From Paraburkholderia monticola (GTDB taxonomy: Bacteria > Pseudomonadota > Gammaproteobacteria > Burkholderiales > Burkholderiaceae): DNA of 64,000 nt. The translations under genes were made by a program, and so were the position numbers. The stretch lies in assembly GCF_001580545.1 (NCBI RefSeq), contig NZ_LRBG01000001.1:372001-436000 (forward strand), in the 5' to 3' direction. The notes beneath the pieces are model-generated. The model did not search any database. It saw nothing but the letters and a program-made list of their open reading frames with translations, and was not told where the DNA came from. Of this stretch, positions 9,979 to 19,200 are shown piece by piece; the first letter of the stretch is position 1; every line of letters begins with the position of its first letter.

Positions 9979-10025
9979 ACGAAAGCCCCGAACCTCCCCC
10001 GCAACGACGCAACACCGCAACACCC

Positions 10026-10050
10026 GCCGGCGCGCTCGCGCCGGCTTCTT
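10026..10050 (+). terminator. Intrinsic terminator
   Basis: GCCGGCGC (10026-10033) pairs with GCGCCGGC (10038-10045) around a GCTC loop, followed by TTCTT. It lies 48 bp after the stop of the acidic hypothetical gene. The T tract is short, so termination may be partial. Confidence 0.6.
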
Positions 10051-10381
10051 AAGCATATGCCGTAATCCGCAGCTCCGGCGGACCTTCGCACGGCACGCCA
10101 GCTTGCAGGCCGCATGCACGCTATATGTGCACGTCGCGCCCATCCGCTGGCCTATGCCGAAATGCGCACCCAAAACGCCACGAATTGCCAAGACGACGGC
10201 AATTTGGCTTTCTATATTCCGGCCAGATCGACCGCACAAACACGCTGCGAAGCTCTGCGCGACTGGCGTATTCCAGCATTGTGAGCGGCGGCCGATCCTT
10301 CGTAGTCTTGCGATGCTTCACGTGTCGCACCGCTTTGCCGTCTTGCCGCTTTCATAACAACCGTCGATGCAAGGAGAGACC
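10051..10381. other. Intergenic region upstream of the amino-acid binding protein gene
   Basis: About 330 bp without a convincing gene. It must hold the promoter of the downstream binding-protein gene. A good ribosome site AAGGAGA occupies 10370-10376. I found no clear repeat or dyad. Confidence 0.5.
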
Positions 10382-11533
10382 ATGAGTCTACGCAACACGC
10401 TGAAACCGTTGGCCATGCTCGTGGGTGCGATGTTTGTCGTCGCGCCTGTCGCCACTTTCGCCGACGACCTGCCGGTCAAGATCGGTTTTGCCGCGCCGCT
10501 GACGGGCGCCAACGCCGGCTACGGCAAGGATCTGGAAAACGGCGTGCGGCTCGCGATCGACGAGGCCAACGCGCAGAAGATCAAGATCGGCGACAAGGTC
10601 GCGCACTTCGAGATCGTCTCGCAGGACGATCAGGCCGACCCGCGCGTCGGCGTGCAGGCCGCGCAGAAGCTGGTCGACTCGGGCGTCGCGGTGGTCGTCG
10701 GCCACTTCAATTCGGGCACGACGATTCCGGCCTCGCAGGTCTACGAGCAGGCCGGCATTCCGGTGCTCGACCCCGCGGCGACGAACCCGATCATCACGGG
10801 CCGCGGCTTCGCCAACACCTTCATGGTGATTTCGACCGACGCCCAAAACGCCGGCAACGCGGGCGTCTATGCGGTCGATGTGACGAAGGCCAAGCGCATC
10901 GCGATCATCGACGATCGCACCGCGTTCGGCCAGGGCGAGGCCGACGAGTTCGAGAAGGCCGTGAAGGCGCACGGCGGCACGATCGTCGCGCGCGACTACA
11001 CCGACAACCACGCGGTCGACTTCAGCACGCAGATCACCAAGTTCAAGGGCGCCAATGCGGACCTCGTGTTCTTCGCCGGACTCGACAGCCAGGCGGCGGG
11101 CTTCGCGCGACGCATGAAGCAGCTCGGGCTGAACGCCCAGCTGGTCGGCGGCGGCGGCGTGATGGACGAGGACTTCATCAAGCTCGCGGGCGATGCGTCC
11201 GACGGCGCGATGGCCTGGGAATACGGCCGTCCGCTCGCGCAACTGCCGGGCGGCAAGGACTTCAACGCGAAGTTCAAGAAGCGCTTCGGCGCGGACGTGC
11301 TGTCGTACGCGCCGTTCGGCTATGACGGCGCGTGGGTGGCCATCCGGGCGATGCAGCAGGCGAAGTCCGACTCGCCGAACACGTACCGTCCGGTGCTCAA
11401 GTCGATCGATTACGACGGCGTGACCGGCAAGATCTCGTTCGACAACACCGGCGCGTTGAAGAGCGGCGCATCGACGCTGTACCAGGTGAAGAACGGCGCG
11501 TGGGTGCCAGTCGTCACGAAGAGCGGCACGTAA
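10382..11533 (+). CDS. Branched-chain amino acid ABC transporter substrate-binding protein (LivJ/LivK type)
   Basis: 383 residues with a Sec signal peptide (MSLRNTLKPLAMLVGAMFVV, cleavage after ATFA). The mature protein is a type I periplasmic binding fold: VKIGFAAPLTGANAGYGKDLENG at the N-terminus, FNSGTTIPASQVYEQAGIPVLDPAATNP around the ligand cleft, and YAPFGYDGAWV near the end. The family binds leucine, isoleucine, valine or related amino acids and delivers them to LivHMGF. No permease or ATPase gene is adjacent, so this is an orphan binding protein that must share a transporter encoded elsewhere. The start is fixed by AAGGAGA 5 bp upstream. Confidence 0.93.
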   Translation: MSLRNTLKPLAMLVGAMFVVAPVATFADDLPVKIGFAAPLTGANAGYGKDLENGVRLAIDEANAQKIKIGDKVAHFEIVSQDDQADPRVGVQAAQKLVDSGVAVVVGHFNSGTTIPASQVYEQAGIPVLDPAATNPIITGRGFANTFMVISTDAQNAGNAGVYAVDVTKAKRIAIIDDRTAFGQGEADEFEKAVKAHGGTIVARDYTDNHAVDFSTQITKFKGANADLVFFAGLDSQAAGFARRMKQLGLNAQLVGGGGVMDEDFIKLAGDASDGAMAWEYGRPLAQLPGGKDFNAKFKKRFGADVLSYAPFGYDGAWVAIRAMQQAKSDSPNTYRPVLKSIDYDGVTGKISFDNTGALKSGASTLYQVKNGAWVPVVTKSGT

Positions 11534-11591
11534 CGACGTGGGGGTAAAGCGTGGCGGCCCTGCCCGGCTTACGGCCGACGCGGGGCTGCCA

Positions 11592-13556
11592 CTACTTCGC
11601 CCCCACTGCCCTGACGACGACCTCGGCATCGAGATCGCGCTCGATGCGCACCAGGTCGTCGCGAATCGCCTCGAATTCGCTTGCGGTGCACATCTGATGT
11701 CCGAAGCTGGCGCGCAGATGCCGGTTGACCTGCAAGGTGCGCGTTGCCGGATCGAACACGTAGTGCGACGCGAACGTGAGCAGCGGGTCTTCGACCGTGC
11801 TGTCGGTCGGCAGGTCCGTCACGCGCACGAAGCGCGGCAAGCTCATCTCCAGCGTTTCATCGAATTCCCCGCCGATACAGGCCCACGGTTGCGTTCTGAC
11901 GGGCTCCGCGAGCCAGGCCTCGACCTGCGAGGCCATGCCGCCGGCGAGGCTCGTCAGCGCCGGCACCGCGCTCGTGCCGTCCGGCCAGATCAGATGCGGC
12001 ACGCTGCCTTGCATCGACGTCGCGAACGATCCGGCGGTTGCACTGACGTCGTCGGTCTGCAGCTGCGCGGTGCCGTGCAGGCCGGTTTGCAGCAGACGGC
12101 TCGCGGCCAGGTGCTGAGCGCCCGGGCGCGTCGCGCGCCGGAACGTGTTGCGCTCGAGCTCCGCGGTAAAGCCCGCATCCTCGACGCGGTACGCGTAGTG
12201 CGCGGTGCCTCTGTCGTCGATGTCGATCTGCATGCGCGCGTTGCGTGCGCGCCGTTGCGTGGCCGGCGTGCGCGCGAGCACGCCGTCGTCGACGAGCAGC
12301 ACCGGCCGGTCCATCACCGCGCTCGGCAGATAGCCGAATTCGGTGCCGCCCGCCGAGGTGTCCGCGAATTGCGCCAGCTCAGGAATCCAGATGATCGCGT
12401 GATTGATCGCGCTCGCGCCGTACCCGGGCACCGTGGGCAGCGTGTAGTACGGACCGAGATTGAGCAGCACCGGCTCGCTGCGAATGCCGGCCGCCGCCAG
12501 CAGCGCGCCGTATAGCGCGACGTGGTCCTTGCAGTCGCCATAGCGGTTGCGCAGGATATCGGCTGCCTTGTGCGGCACCGCCGCCGTCTCGCCGAGAAAC
12601 AGCGCGACGTAGCGGATGTTCAGACGCATCCAGTCGTACAGCGCGCGGGCTTTGTCGCCGGGATCGGTGAGGCCTGCCGTCAGTTGCTGCGCGAGGCTGA
12701 CGATCGCGGGATCGTCCAGGGTCGTGTCGCTGTCGGCGGGAGCGCGATAGCGCTCGGCGAAGCTCGCGAAATCCGGCACCGTCGAGACCATCAGCCGATC
12801 GCCCCAGTTCGCGTAGCCGACCGCGCCCGCTTCGAGCCGCGCATACGGGCCATGCCGGTAGTCGAACTCGTAGCGGGTGCGGCCGTTCGCGGTGACGGGC
12901 GGCAGCGCGACGTAGCCGCGCGCGTCCGCGTAGAGCGGCACGTCGGCGGGCAGATCGAAGATCAGACGCTGCTCGTCGACGGGATCGAGCGACGGTTCGA
13001 CCAGATACGCGAAGGTGCCCGCCTGCAGCGCCTTTGCGCGCGTCTTGCGAAACGCCAGATGCACGCGCGAGCCGGTCTGAACGCCGGGAAAGATCACCGT
13101 GCGCAACACGCCATCCTCGAAACTCGGCGCGCCGGCCGAGCGCGGCTCCTCGACGTCGCGGATCGCCTCGGGGCCGACCGCATGCGCGGTGCCGTCGGGA
13201 TCGATCGTTTCGGCGCCCAGCAGTTGCACCTGCTCGATGTCCTTGTTGAACCACACGTAACGCTGCGCGATATCGTCGACGCCGCTGGCCGTGTCCGCGC
13301 GCAACACCGTGTCGTCGTGTTCTTCGATCGAGCCGTCTTTCTGGATCACGAATAGATGGACGTCACGCTCGATCGTCGCGGGGGCGACGTCATTGCCCGA
13401 CGTGGTGATTTCGCCGGCGATCGCGCACAAGGGCAAGGCGACGCCGCTCGCGACAGAGACAAATAGCGCGGCAAACAACGCCATGCCCCGCACGTTTCGC
13501 GCGAGCGCGCACCCGACGATCGACGGCGGCGCCAACCTGACGACATTGTTCCCCAA
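11592..13556 (-). CDS. DUF3857/transglutaminase-like exported protein
   Basis: 654 residues. An N-terminal hydrophobic stretch (MALFAALFVSVASGVALPLC, residues 25-44) looks like a signal peptide preceded by a long positive region. DUF3857 spans roughly residues 65-240. A transglutaminase-like domain follows, with Cys in RYGDCKDHVALY, His in ASAINHAIIW and Asp in FADTSAGG, the expected Cys-His-Asp triad. The family is a periplasmic protease or amidase of unknown substrate. The start is taken as TTG 13556, which has GAGGT upstream; ATG 13484 is the alternative and would shorten the N-region. It is convergent with the amino-acid binding protein gene. Confidence 0.88.
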   Translation of the reverse strand: MGNNVVRLAPPSIVGCALARNVRGMALFAALFVSVASGVALPLCAIAGEITTSGNDVAPATIERDVHLFVIQKDGSIEEHDDTVLRADTASGVDDIAQRYVWFNKDIEQVQLLGAETIDPDGTAHAVGPEAIRDVEEPRSAGAPSFEDGVLRTVIFPGVQTGSRVHLAFRKTRAKALQAGTFAYLVEPSLDPVDEQRLIFDLPADVPLYADARGYVALPPVTANGRTRYEFDYRHGPYARLEAGAVGYANWGDRLMVSTVPDFASFAERYRAPADSDTTLDDPAIVSLAQQLTAGLTDPGDKARALYDWMRLNIRYVALFLGETAAVPHKAADILRNRYGDCKDHVALYGALLAAAGIRSEPVLLNLGPYYTLPTVPGYGASAINHAIIWIPELAQFADTSAGGTEFGYLPSAVMDRPVLLVDDGVLARTPATQRRARNARMQIDIDDRGTAHYAYRVEDAGFTAELERNTFRRATRPGAQHLAASRLLQTGLHGTAQLQTDDVSATAGSFATSMQGSVPHLIWPDGTSAVPALTSLAGGMASQVEAWLAEPVRTQPWACIGGEFDETLEMSLPRFVRVTDLPTDSTVEDPLLTFASHYVFDPATRTLQVNRHLRASFGHQMCTASEFEAIRDDLVRIERDLDAEVVVRAVGAK

Positions 13557-13618
13557 GATCCACCTCGGCCAGCTTCGTGTCGTGGTTGTAGCACATCGCC
13601 GGCCCGCGGCGGCCGGTG

Positions 13619-14296
13619 TCAGTCGCCGTCGTCGAGCTGGCTCAGCAGCGCCTGCAGTTTCTCCACGTGCCTGAGCAGCATGTGCCGATGCTTGTCGATC
13701 TGCTCGAGCCGGCCCTCGAGGTCGGCCTGGATGCGATCGTCGAGCTCGGCCGCGGCCATCACGTCCTCGACTTTCGCGCGCATCGACGCGAGCTCCACCG
13801 GCGAATGCAGCAGATGCCGTTCGAAGCGCCGCACTTCCTGGGTCGCGATATCGCGCACCTTGCGAAAATGCGCGTGACGACGATGCGCTTCGACGTCGAG
13901 TGTTTCTTCCTCGATGCGCCGCGCGGGCCCCGGCTGCCCAAAAATCGGCTCGGGCCGCAGCACCGTCTTCTTGCGCACCGGATGCGCGGTGCCGCGAAAG
14001 CGCGCGAGCGGCTGCTCGTTGTCGATCGCCTCGCGCGCATTCGCCGGAATCTCGTGCCCGGCGTGCGGCACGTTCATCCAGCCGCCCGGCAAACCGGTGA
14101 CGGCCTCGACGCCGCGCACGAATTCCTCACTGAACTCGCGCTGGCCGGCCAGCATCAGCTTCAGATAGCTCGCGGAAAACGTCATCATGCGTGCGAGCCG
14201 GGTCGCGGCGCCGACCTCGCTGGTCAGCAACACCAGGTTCGCGCGCCAGACTGGCAGCAGCAATTCGTCGGAATCTTCCATCGCTGGGTCTTCCAT
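13619..14296 (-). CDS. Hypothetical protein with Cro/CI-like HTH and C-terminal coiled coil
   Basis: 225 residues from ATG 14296; in-frame ATGs at 14332 and 14281 are also possible and no ribosome site decides. No named family is recognised. Residues ~10-65 resemble a helix-turn-helix of the XRE type: AATRLARMMTFSASYLKLML would be helices 1-3, followed by FVRGVEAVTGLPGGWMN, like the end of a phage-repressor domain. The last ~110 residues are rich in heptad-like R/E/L patterns (MRAKVEDVMAAAELDDRI, then HVEKLQALLSQL) and should form a coiled coil. A DNA-binding role is inference only. Confidence 0.7.
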   Translation of the reverse strand: MEDPAMEDSDELLLPVWRANLVLLTSEVGAATRLARMMTFSASYLKLMLAGQREFSEEFVRGVEAVTGLPGGWMNVPHAGHEIPANAREAIDNEQPLARFRGTAHPVRKKTVLRPEPIFGQPGPARRIEEETLDVEAHRRHAHFRKVRDIATQEVRRFERHLLHSPVELASMRAKVEDVMAAAELDDRIQADLEGRLEQIDKHRHMLLRHVEKLQALLSQLDDGD

Positions 14297-14622
14297 CTTT
14301 TCGCCTGATGAATCGATGACCGCGTCGCGCATGTCATCGTTTTGAAAGGGTAGTCGTCGCACGATGCCGCGTGCCATGCGTGTACAGCTTCGCATAGCGC
14401 GGTGCCCTGCTTGACGAAGTTACACGCGGCAGCCCGTCCGCACCGGCCAATTCAACGCAAAGCGCGCTAAAACAGGGCTGACGACACATCGCGTGTTGCA
14501 TTGACACACGGATTCGCGCGCTGTTCCTACGTTTGGCGGCCTCATGTGGCATGCTTACACGCCGATGCGGCACGCGTCGTGCTGCATTGGTTGCTCCACA
14601 ACATTGACTTAAGGGTTTTGTA

Positions 14623-14757
14623 ATGAAGAAAATCGTTCTCGCTATTGCCGCAGCCGTCGCAACCCTGAGCGCGATCGCTCCCGCTCAAGCTGATGAGCAT
14701 CATCACGAGTGCCACAAGGTGCGCGTTCATCATCATTGGGAAAAGCGCTGCCATTAA
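14623..14757 (+). CDS. Small secreted histidine-rich peptide
   Basis: 44 codons, ATG to TAA. The first 23 residues (MKKIVLAIAAAVATLSAIAP plus AQA) are a textbook Sec signal peptide. The predicted mature peptide is only 21 residues, of which eight are histidine (two HHH runs) and two are cysteine (ECH and RCH). Such composition suggests periplasmic binding of Zn, Cu or Ni, or haem; this is inference. An upstream AAGGGTTTTGTA gives a weak ribosome site at the right distance. A strong terminator 40 bp downstream supports a free-standing transcription unit. It is below the size limit of most gene callers. Confidence 0.75.
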   Translation: MKKIVLAIAAAVATLSAIAPAQADEHHHECHKVRVHHHWEKRCH

Positions 14758-14795
14758 TGGCGGTGAAACCGCGTCCAATGGGCGCGGTGCACATT

Positions 14796-14826
14796 AAAAA
14801 AGCCCCGCATTCACGGGGCTTTTTTT
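14796..14826 (+). terminator. Strong intrinsic terminator after the histidine-rich peptide gene
   Basis: AGCCCCG (14801-14807) and CGGGGCT (14814-14820) form the stem around a 6-nt loop. It is preceded by AAAAA and followed by six Ts, so it works in both directions. Confidence 0.92.
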
Positions 14827-14951
14827 CATGGCGCGCCGCGTCGTGAAACAGCCGGCGCGCGATACGCACTGCGCGCTCGACGCTCAAACCATTCCATATG
14901 AACGCGCCAGCATGCAATCACGGACACATGCTGTTACACCTTCGCGATACG

Positions 14952-15773
14952 CTAACTCGCGTCGGCCGCTTTGACGCGCGCAAGCGCCGTCGTCACGAGC
15001 GCTTCGAGCAACGGCTCGACCTTCGCGGCGAGGACTTCATCGTACGCATAGGGCAGTTGCTCTTCCATATACGTGATCTGCGACAGTTCGAGTTGCACCG
15101 CGTGCACACCCTGCTCCGGCTGCCCATATTGGCGCGTGATATAGCCGCCCTTGAAGCGGCCGTTGGCGACCGCCGTATAGCCGCCGTGACGCTCGACCAG
15201 CGCGGCCAGTGCCTCGCCCATGCCCGGCGCCGCGCTCGCGCCGTTGGACGTGCCGAAGTTGAAGTCCGGCAAGCGTCCGTCGAAAAAGCGCGGCACGTGC
15301 GAGCGGATCGAATGCGCTTCCCACAGCAACATCTTGCCGTGCTTCGCCTTCAGCGCCGCGAGCTCGCTCGCGAGCGCGTCGTGATACGGCTTCCAGTAAG
15401 TGTCGCGACGGCGCGCGATTTCGGCGTCGTCGGGCAGATGGCCGTCCAGATAGAGCGGCTCCTTGTCGAACGTATCGACCGGCAGCAGACCCGTGGTGTC
15501 CTGGCCCGGGTACAGGTTCGCGCCGTCGGGCGGACGGTTCAGGTCGACGACGTAGCGCGCGTTGGTCGGCGTCAGGATCGACGCGCCGAGGCGCTTCGCG
15601 AACGCATACAGGCGATCGAGATGCCAGTCGCAATCGTCGGTGCGTTGCGCGACCGGCGTCATCGTCGCGGCGATGTCGGCGGGGATTTGCGTGCCCAGAT
15701 GCGGGATCGAGATCAGAAGCGGCAGGCTTCCCTGATGCAGCGAGAAAACCGGCGTGAGGTTCGAAGCAGTCAT
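14952..15773 (-). CDS. hutG: N-formylglutamate deformylase
   Basis: 273 residues. It hydrolyses N-formylglutamate to glutamate and formate, the last step of the five-enzyme histidine pathway. It carries HQGSLPLLISIPHLGTQIP at the N-terminus, DCDWHLDRLY, a YVVDLNRPPDG segment, and LLWEAHSIRSHVPRF, which holds family metal and catalytic residues. It is the last gene of the hut operon, 60 bp after hutF. The HutF-HutG route is the one used by pseudomonads and Burkholderia instead of formiminoglutamase. Confidence 0.94.
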   Translation of the reverse strand: MTASNLTPVFSLHQGSLPLLISIPHLGTQIPADIAATMTPVAQRTDDCDWHLDRLYAFAKRLGASILTPTNARYVVDLNRPPDGANLYPGQDTTGLLPVDTFDKEPLYLDGHLPDDAEIARRRDTYWKPYHDALASELAALKAKHGKMLLWEAHSIRSHVPRFFDGRLPDFNFGTSNGASAAPGMGEALAALVERHGGYTAVANGRFKGGYITRQYGQPEQGVHAVQLELSQITYMEEQLPYAYDEVLAAKVEPLLEALVTTALARVKAADAS

Positions 15774-15833
15774 GTCAGTCCGGAATCGGTGAGATCGGAG
15801 AATCGGTTCGGCGCATCGCGCGGATCGGCGCCG

Positions 15834-17219
15834 TTACTTGAGCAGTTCCGCGAGTGCCGCGCGATAGCGCGCATAGGCGCCCTCTTCGTCGCGATGCCTG
15901 CGATCGGCGACGACCTTGACGCCGCCCGCGTAGACGTCGCGAATCGGCGTGTCACCGTGCTCGCAGAATACAACGCCCGACAGCCACGCCTGTGGCGAAT
16001 GCTCGGCGATACTCGAATGATCGGCATCGAGCACGAGCCAGTCCGCGCGATGGCCTGGCCGCAACTCACCGACCGCGCGGCCGGTCGCGAGCGCGCCGCC
16101 GTCTAGCGCGGCCGCGTAGAGACGATCGGCGACATGCGTGGCATCCGCCGACGCCAGCACGTTGCGCTGCCGGCGCGTCAGACGCTGGCCGTATTCGAGC
16201 AGGCGCAACTCCGCGCGCCAGTCGACCCCGATATGACTATCCGAGCCGACACCGATGCGGCCGTGCGCCTCGAGATAATCGTACGCGGGGAAGATGCCGT
16301 CGCCGAGATTGGCCTCGGTGGTCAGACACAGGCCCGCGATCGCGCCGCTCTTCGCGAGCGCGAGCGTTTCGTTCGCGTCGACGTGGGTTGCGTGCACGAG
16401 ACACCAGCGGCTGTTCACTTCGAAGCGATCGAGCAGCCATTGCACGGGCCGCGCGCCTTCGGTTTCGATGCAGGCATCGACCTCGGCGGTCTGCTCGGCA
16501 ATATGGATATGCACGGGCGCGCTGGCATCGATGCCGCCCAGCAGCGCGCGCAACGATGCCTCGGAAACCGCGCGCAACGAATGCGGCGCCACGCCATAGC
16601 GCAGCGCGGCGTTTTCGGGCCGTGCCGCGCGCAGCGTGCCGAGCAGATCGAGCAGGCTCTCGGGCGTATTGATGAAGCGCCGCTGATCGTCGCGCGGTGC
16701 GCGCGCGCCGAAGCCGCTGTACTGATACAGCACCGGCAGCATCGTGATGCCGATGCCGCTCGCCGAGGCCGCGTCCACCACGCGTTGCGCAAGCTCGGCC
16801 TGATTCGCGTAGCGCTGGCCGTCCTGCGCGTGATGCACGTAGTGAAACTCGCACACCGACGTATAACCCGCCTTCAGCATCTCGATGTAGAGCCACTGCG
16901 CGACGCTCGCGAGTCCTTCCGGCGTGATGCGCGCGGCAAAGCGATACATCAGATCGCGCCAGGACCAGAAGTTATCCGTGGCGTTGGCGCGATATTCGGT
17001 CAACCCCGCCATCGCGCGCTGAAACGCGTGCGAGTGCAGGTTCGGCATGCCAGGCATCAGCGGGCCCGCCGCTTTCGGCACGCCCGCCGGCGCTTCGGGT
17101 TGATCCGGCGTGACCGCGCTCAGCGTGCCGTGAGCGTCCCATTCGAGCAGCACGTTGCGGCGCCAGCCCTCGGGCAGATACGCGTCGGCGGCGAACAGCG
17201 ATTGATTGGATTGCGTCAT
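15834..17219 (-). CDS. hutF: Formimidoylglutamate deiminase
   Basis: 461 residues of the amidohydrolase superfamily. It converts N-formimidoyl-L-glutamate to N-formyl-L-glutamate and ammonia. The metal-binding motif is in [15 protein letters not shown] (His62, His64). Further ligands lie in [15 protein letters not shown] and [12 protein letters not shown]. Its ATG overlaps the hutI stop as ATGA (17216-17219), so the two are translationally coupled. HutG, downstream, uses its product. Confidence 0.95.
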   Translation of the reverse strand: MTQSNQSLFAADAYLPEGWRRNVLLEWDAHGTLSAVTPDQPEAPAGVPKAAGPLMPGMPNLHSHAFQRAMAGLTEYRANATDNFWSWRDLMYRFAARITPEGLASVAQWLYIEMLKAGYTSVCEFHYVHHAQDGQRYANQAELAQRVVDAASASGIGITMLPVLYQYSGFGARAPRDDQRRFINTPESLLDLLGTLRAARPENAALRYGVAPHSLRAVSEASLRALLGGIDASAPVHIHIAEQTAEVDACIETEGARPVQWLLDRFEVNSRWCLVHATHVDANETLALAKSGAIAGLCLTTEANLGDGIFPAYDYLEAHGRIGVGSDSHIGVDWRAELRLLEYGQRLTRRQRNVLASADATHVADRLYAAALDGGALATGRAVGELRPGHRADWLVLDADHSSIAEHSPQAWLSGVVFCEHGDTPIRDVYAGGVKVVADRRHRDEEGAYARYRAALAELLK

Positions 17220-18460
17220 TTCTCAGGTTCCAGGTTCACACTCGACTCGCGCCGCGTATAAACGGTTTCGCCCGCGCGCACGACCCGCGCGCACAGCGGC
17301 CGGCCCATCCAGTAAGCGAGCTCGGCCAGCGAATCGACCGACCACACCGCGAAGTCGGCCGCGCGGCCGACTTGCAGCGCCCCGTGCTCGCCGGCTTTGC
17401 CAAGCGCACGCGCCGCATGCGTGGTGACGCCTTGCAGCACCTCGGGCACGGTCATGCGAAACAGCGTGCTCGCCATGTTCATCATCAACAGCAAAGAGGT
17501 TGCCGGCGACGTACCCGGGTTGCTATCGGTCGAAATCGCGATCGGCACCTCGTAGCGCCGCAGCAGTTCGAGCGGCGGCAATTGCGTCTCGCGGATGAAG
17601 TAGTAGGCGCCCGGCAGCAGCACCGCAACGGTGCCCGCTTCCTTCATCGCGGCGACGCCGGCTTCGTCGAGAAACTCCAGGTGATCCGCCGACAGCGCGC
17701 GATGCCGAGCCGCGAGTGCGGTGCCGCCGCCGTTCGACAACTGCTCGGCGTGCATCTTGACCGGCAACTGGTAGCGCGCGGCCGCGTTGAAAACGCGCTC
17801 GCTTTGCTCCAGCGAAAAGCCGATGCGCTCGCAGAACACGTCGACCGCATCGACGAGGCCTTCGTCCGCGAGCGCGGGCAGCATCGTGTTGCAGACTTCG
17901 TCGATATACGCGTCAGCGCGGCCCGCGAATTCAGGCGGCAGCGCGTGTGCGCCGAGAAACGTCGTATAGACCGTGACCGGATAGCGCTCGCCGAGTTGCC
18001 GCGCGACGCGCAGCATCTTGCGCTCGCTCGCCAGGTCGAGGCCGTAGCCGGATTTGATTTCGATCGCCGTCACGCCTTCGGCGAGCAGCGGTTCGAGCCG
18101 CGCGGCAGCTTGCCGCAGCAGCAATGCTTCGTCGGCCGCGCGCGTGGCGCGCACCGTCGAGACGATGCCGCCGCCCTGTCGCGCGATTTCTTCGTAGCTG
18201 ACGCCGGCGAGCCGCTGCGCGAATTCGTCCGCGCGCTGGCCGCCATAGACGAGATGCGTATGACAATCGATCAGACCCGGCGTCACCCACGCGCCGCGCA
18301 GATCTTCGCGCGGCCACGCGGCGTATTGCGCGGGCAGTTCGGCAGCCGCGCCGAGCCAGACGATGCGGCCGGCTTCGACCGCGATCGCGGCATCGGCGAG
18401 GGTGTGGTGAGGATCGCCCTGCGGGCACAGGTTCAGGTGATGCCAGACGGTTTGCTTCAT
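17216..18460 (-). CDS. hutI: Imidazolonepropionase
   Basis: 414 residues from ATG 18460 (the frame is open to 18523, but the family starts at [10 protein letters not shown] and the extra 21 codons look non-coding). It opens the imidazolone ring of 4-imidazolone-5-propionate to give formimidoylglutamate. Metal ligands are in [13 protein letters not shown] (His67, His69). The [10 protein letters not shown] and [20 protein letters not shown] blocks are characteristic of HutI. Order in the operon is hutU, hutD, hutI, hutF; it overlaps hutF by four bases. Confidence 0.95.
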   Translation of the reverse strand: MKQTVWHHLNLCPQGDPHHTLADAAIAVEAGRIVWLGAAAELPAQYAAWPREDLRGAWVTPGLIDCHTHLVYGGQRADEFAQRLAGVSYEEIARQGGGIVSTVRATRAADEALLLRQAAARLEPLLAEGVTAIEIKSGYGLDLASERKMLRVARQLGERYPVTVYTTFLGAHALPPEFAGRADAYIDEVCNTMLPALADEGLVDAVDVFCERIGFSLEQSERVFNAAARYQLPVKMHAEQLSNGGGTALAARHRALSADHLEFLDEAGVAAMKEAGTVAVLLPGAYYFIRETQLPPLELLRRYEVPIAISTDSNPGTSPATSLLLMMNMASTLFRMTVPEVLQGVTTHAARALGKAGEHGALQVGRAADFAVWSVDSLAELAYWMGRPLCARVVRAGETVYTRRESSVNLEPEK

Positions 18461-18544
18461 CGCGTGCTCTTTGCAGCTCGTTGCGTGTCTGTGAATGAGT
18501 GGTCCGTGACGGGTCGCCTGCAATGCCTCGTCACGGTTGAAGCG

Positions 18545-19171
18545 TCATCGCGTGTAACGGATCGTGATCGCAAGTACCGCGCCGTCGCCCGTTAGCGTGC
18601 AAGCGAGCGCGTGCGGCCCGTCGACGCGCAGCGTATCGCCGCTGTCGAGCCGCACGGCTTGCGCATGGTGCCCCGCCAGTGCGACCGTGACCGCGCCGCT
18701 CGCGCAAAACAGCAGCGCCACGTCGCCGTCGAGCGCGCGCAGCGCAGGCTGCGCGCCGGTGCGCCACACGTCCACTTCGCCTTGCGCCACGTCGCGCCGG
18801 ACCATCAGGTTGAAGTCGCGCGTGGCGCCGTCGACGAGCCGCGCGTCGATGCGCGTCTCGCCATCGAAGCGCGCAAGCTCCAGCGGCTTCCGCAACACAT
18901 GCGTGCTGACGACGCCCGCGTCGCCCAGTTCATCGAGCAGCATGCCCGCGCCGGAGAGCAACACGAGCGTGCGGTCAACGCCGTCGAAGCGCGAGAACGG
19001 CCCCGCCTGCGCGACATCGGCGACGCTCACGCGCCACACGAAGTCGGCGCTCGCCGCGCCCTGCCCGCCGCCTGACGACGGAAAAGCCGCGACCTCGCGC
19101 GTGACGCCGCCGCCGTTTTTCCACGGCGCCGCCACGAGGTCGGCGCCGCGAATCAGCGTGACGCTTGCCAT
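18545..19171 (-). CDS. hutD: HutD family protein
   Basis: 208 residues if started at ATG 19171; the GTG at 19198, only two bases after the hutU stop, would add nine residues. HutD is a bicupin-fold protein found in proteobacterial hut operons. It is thought to limit high hut expression, possibly by binding formylglutamate or urocanate, and is not one of the enzymes. The family hallmark near the N-terminus is visible: LVAAPWKNGGGVTREVA, followed by DFVWRVSVADVAQAGPFSRF. It lies between hutU and hutI in the operon. Confidence 0.9.
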   Translation of the reverse strand: MASVTLIRGADLVAAPWKNGGGVTREVAAFPSSGGGQGAASADFVWRVSVADVAQAGPFSRFDGVDRTLVLLSGAGMLLDELGDAGVVSTHVLRKPLELARFDGETRIDARLVDGATRDFNLMVRRDVAQGEVDVWRTGAQPALRALDGDVALLFCASGAVTVALAGHHAQAVRLDSGDTLRVDGPHALACTLTGDGAVLAITIRYTR

Positions 19172-19200
19172 GCCGCCCGCGTCGTTGGCCACGTGCACGA

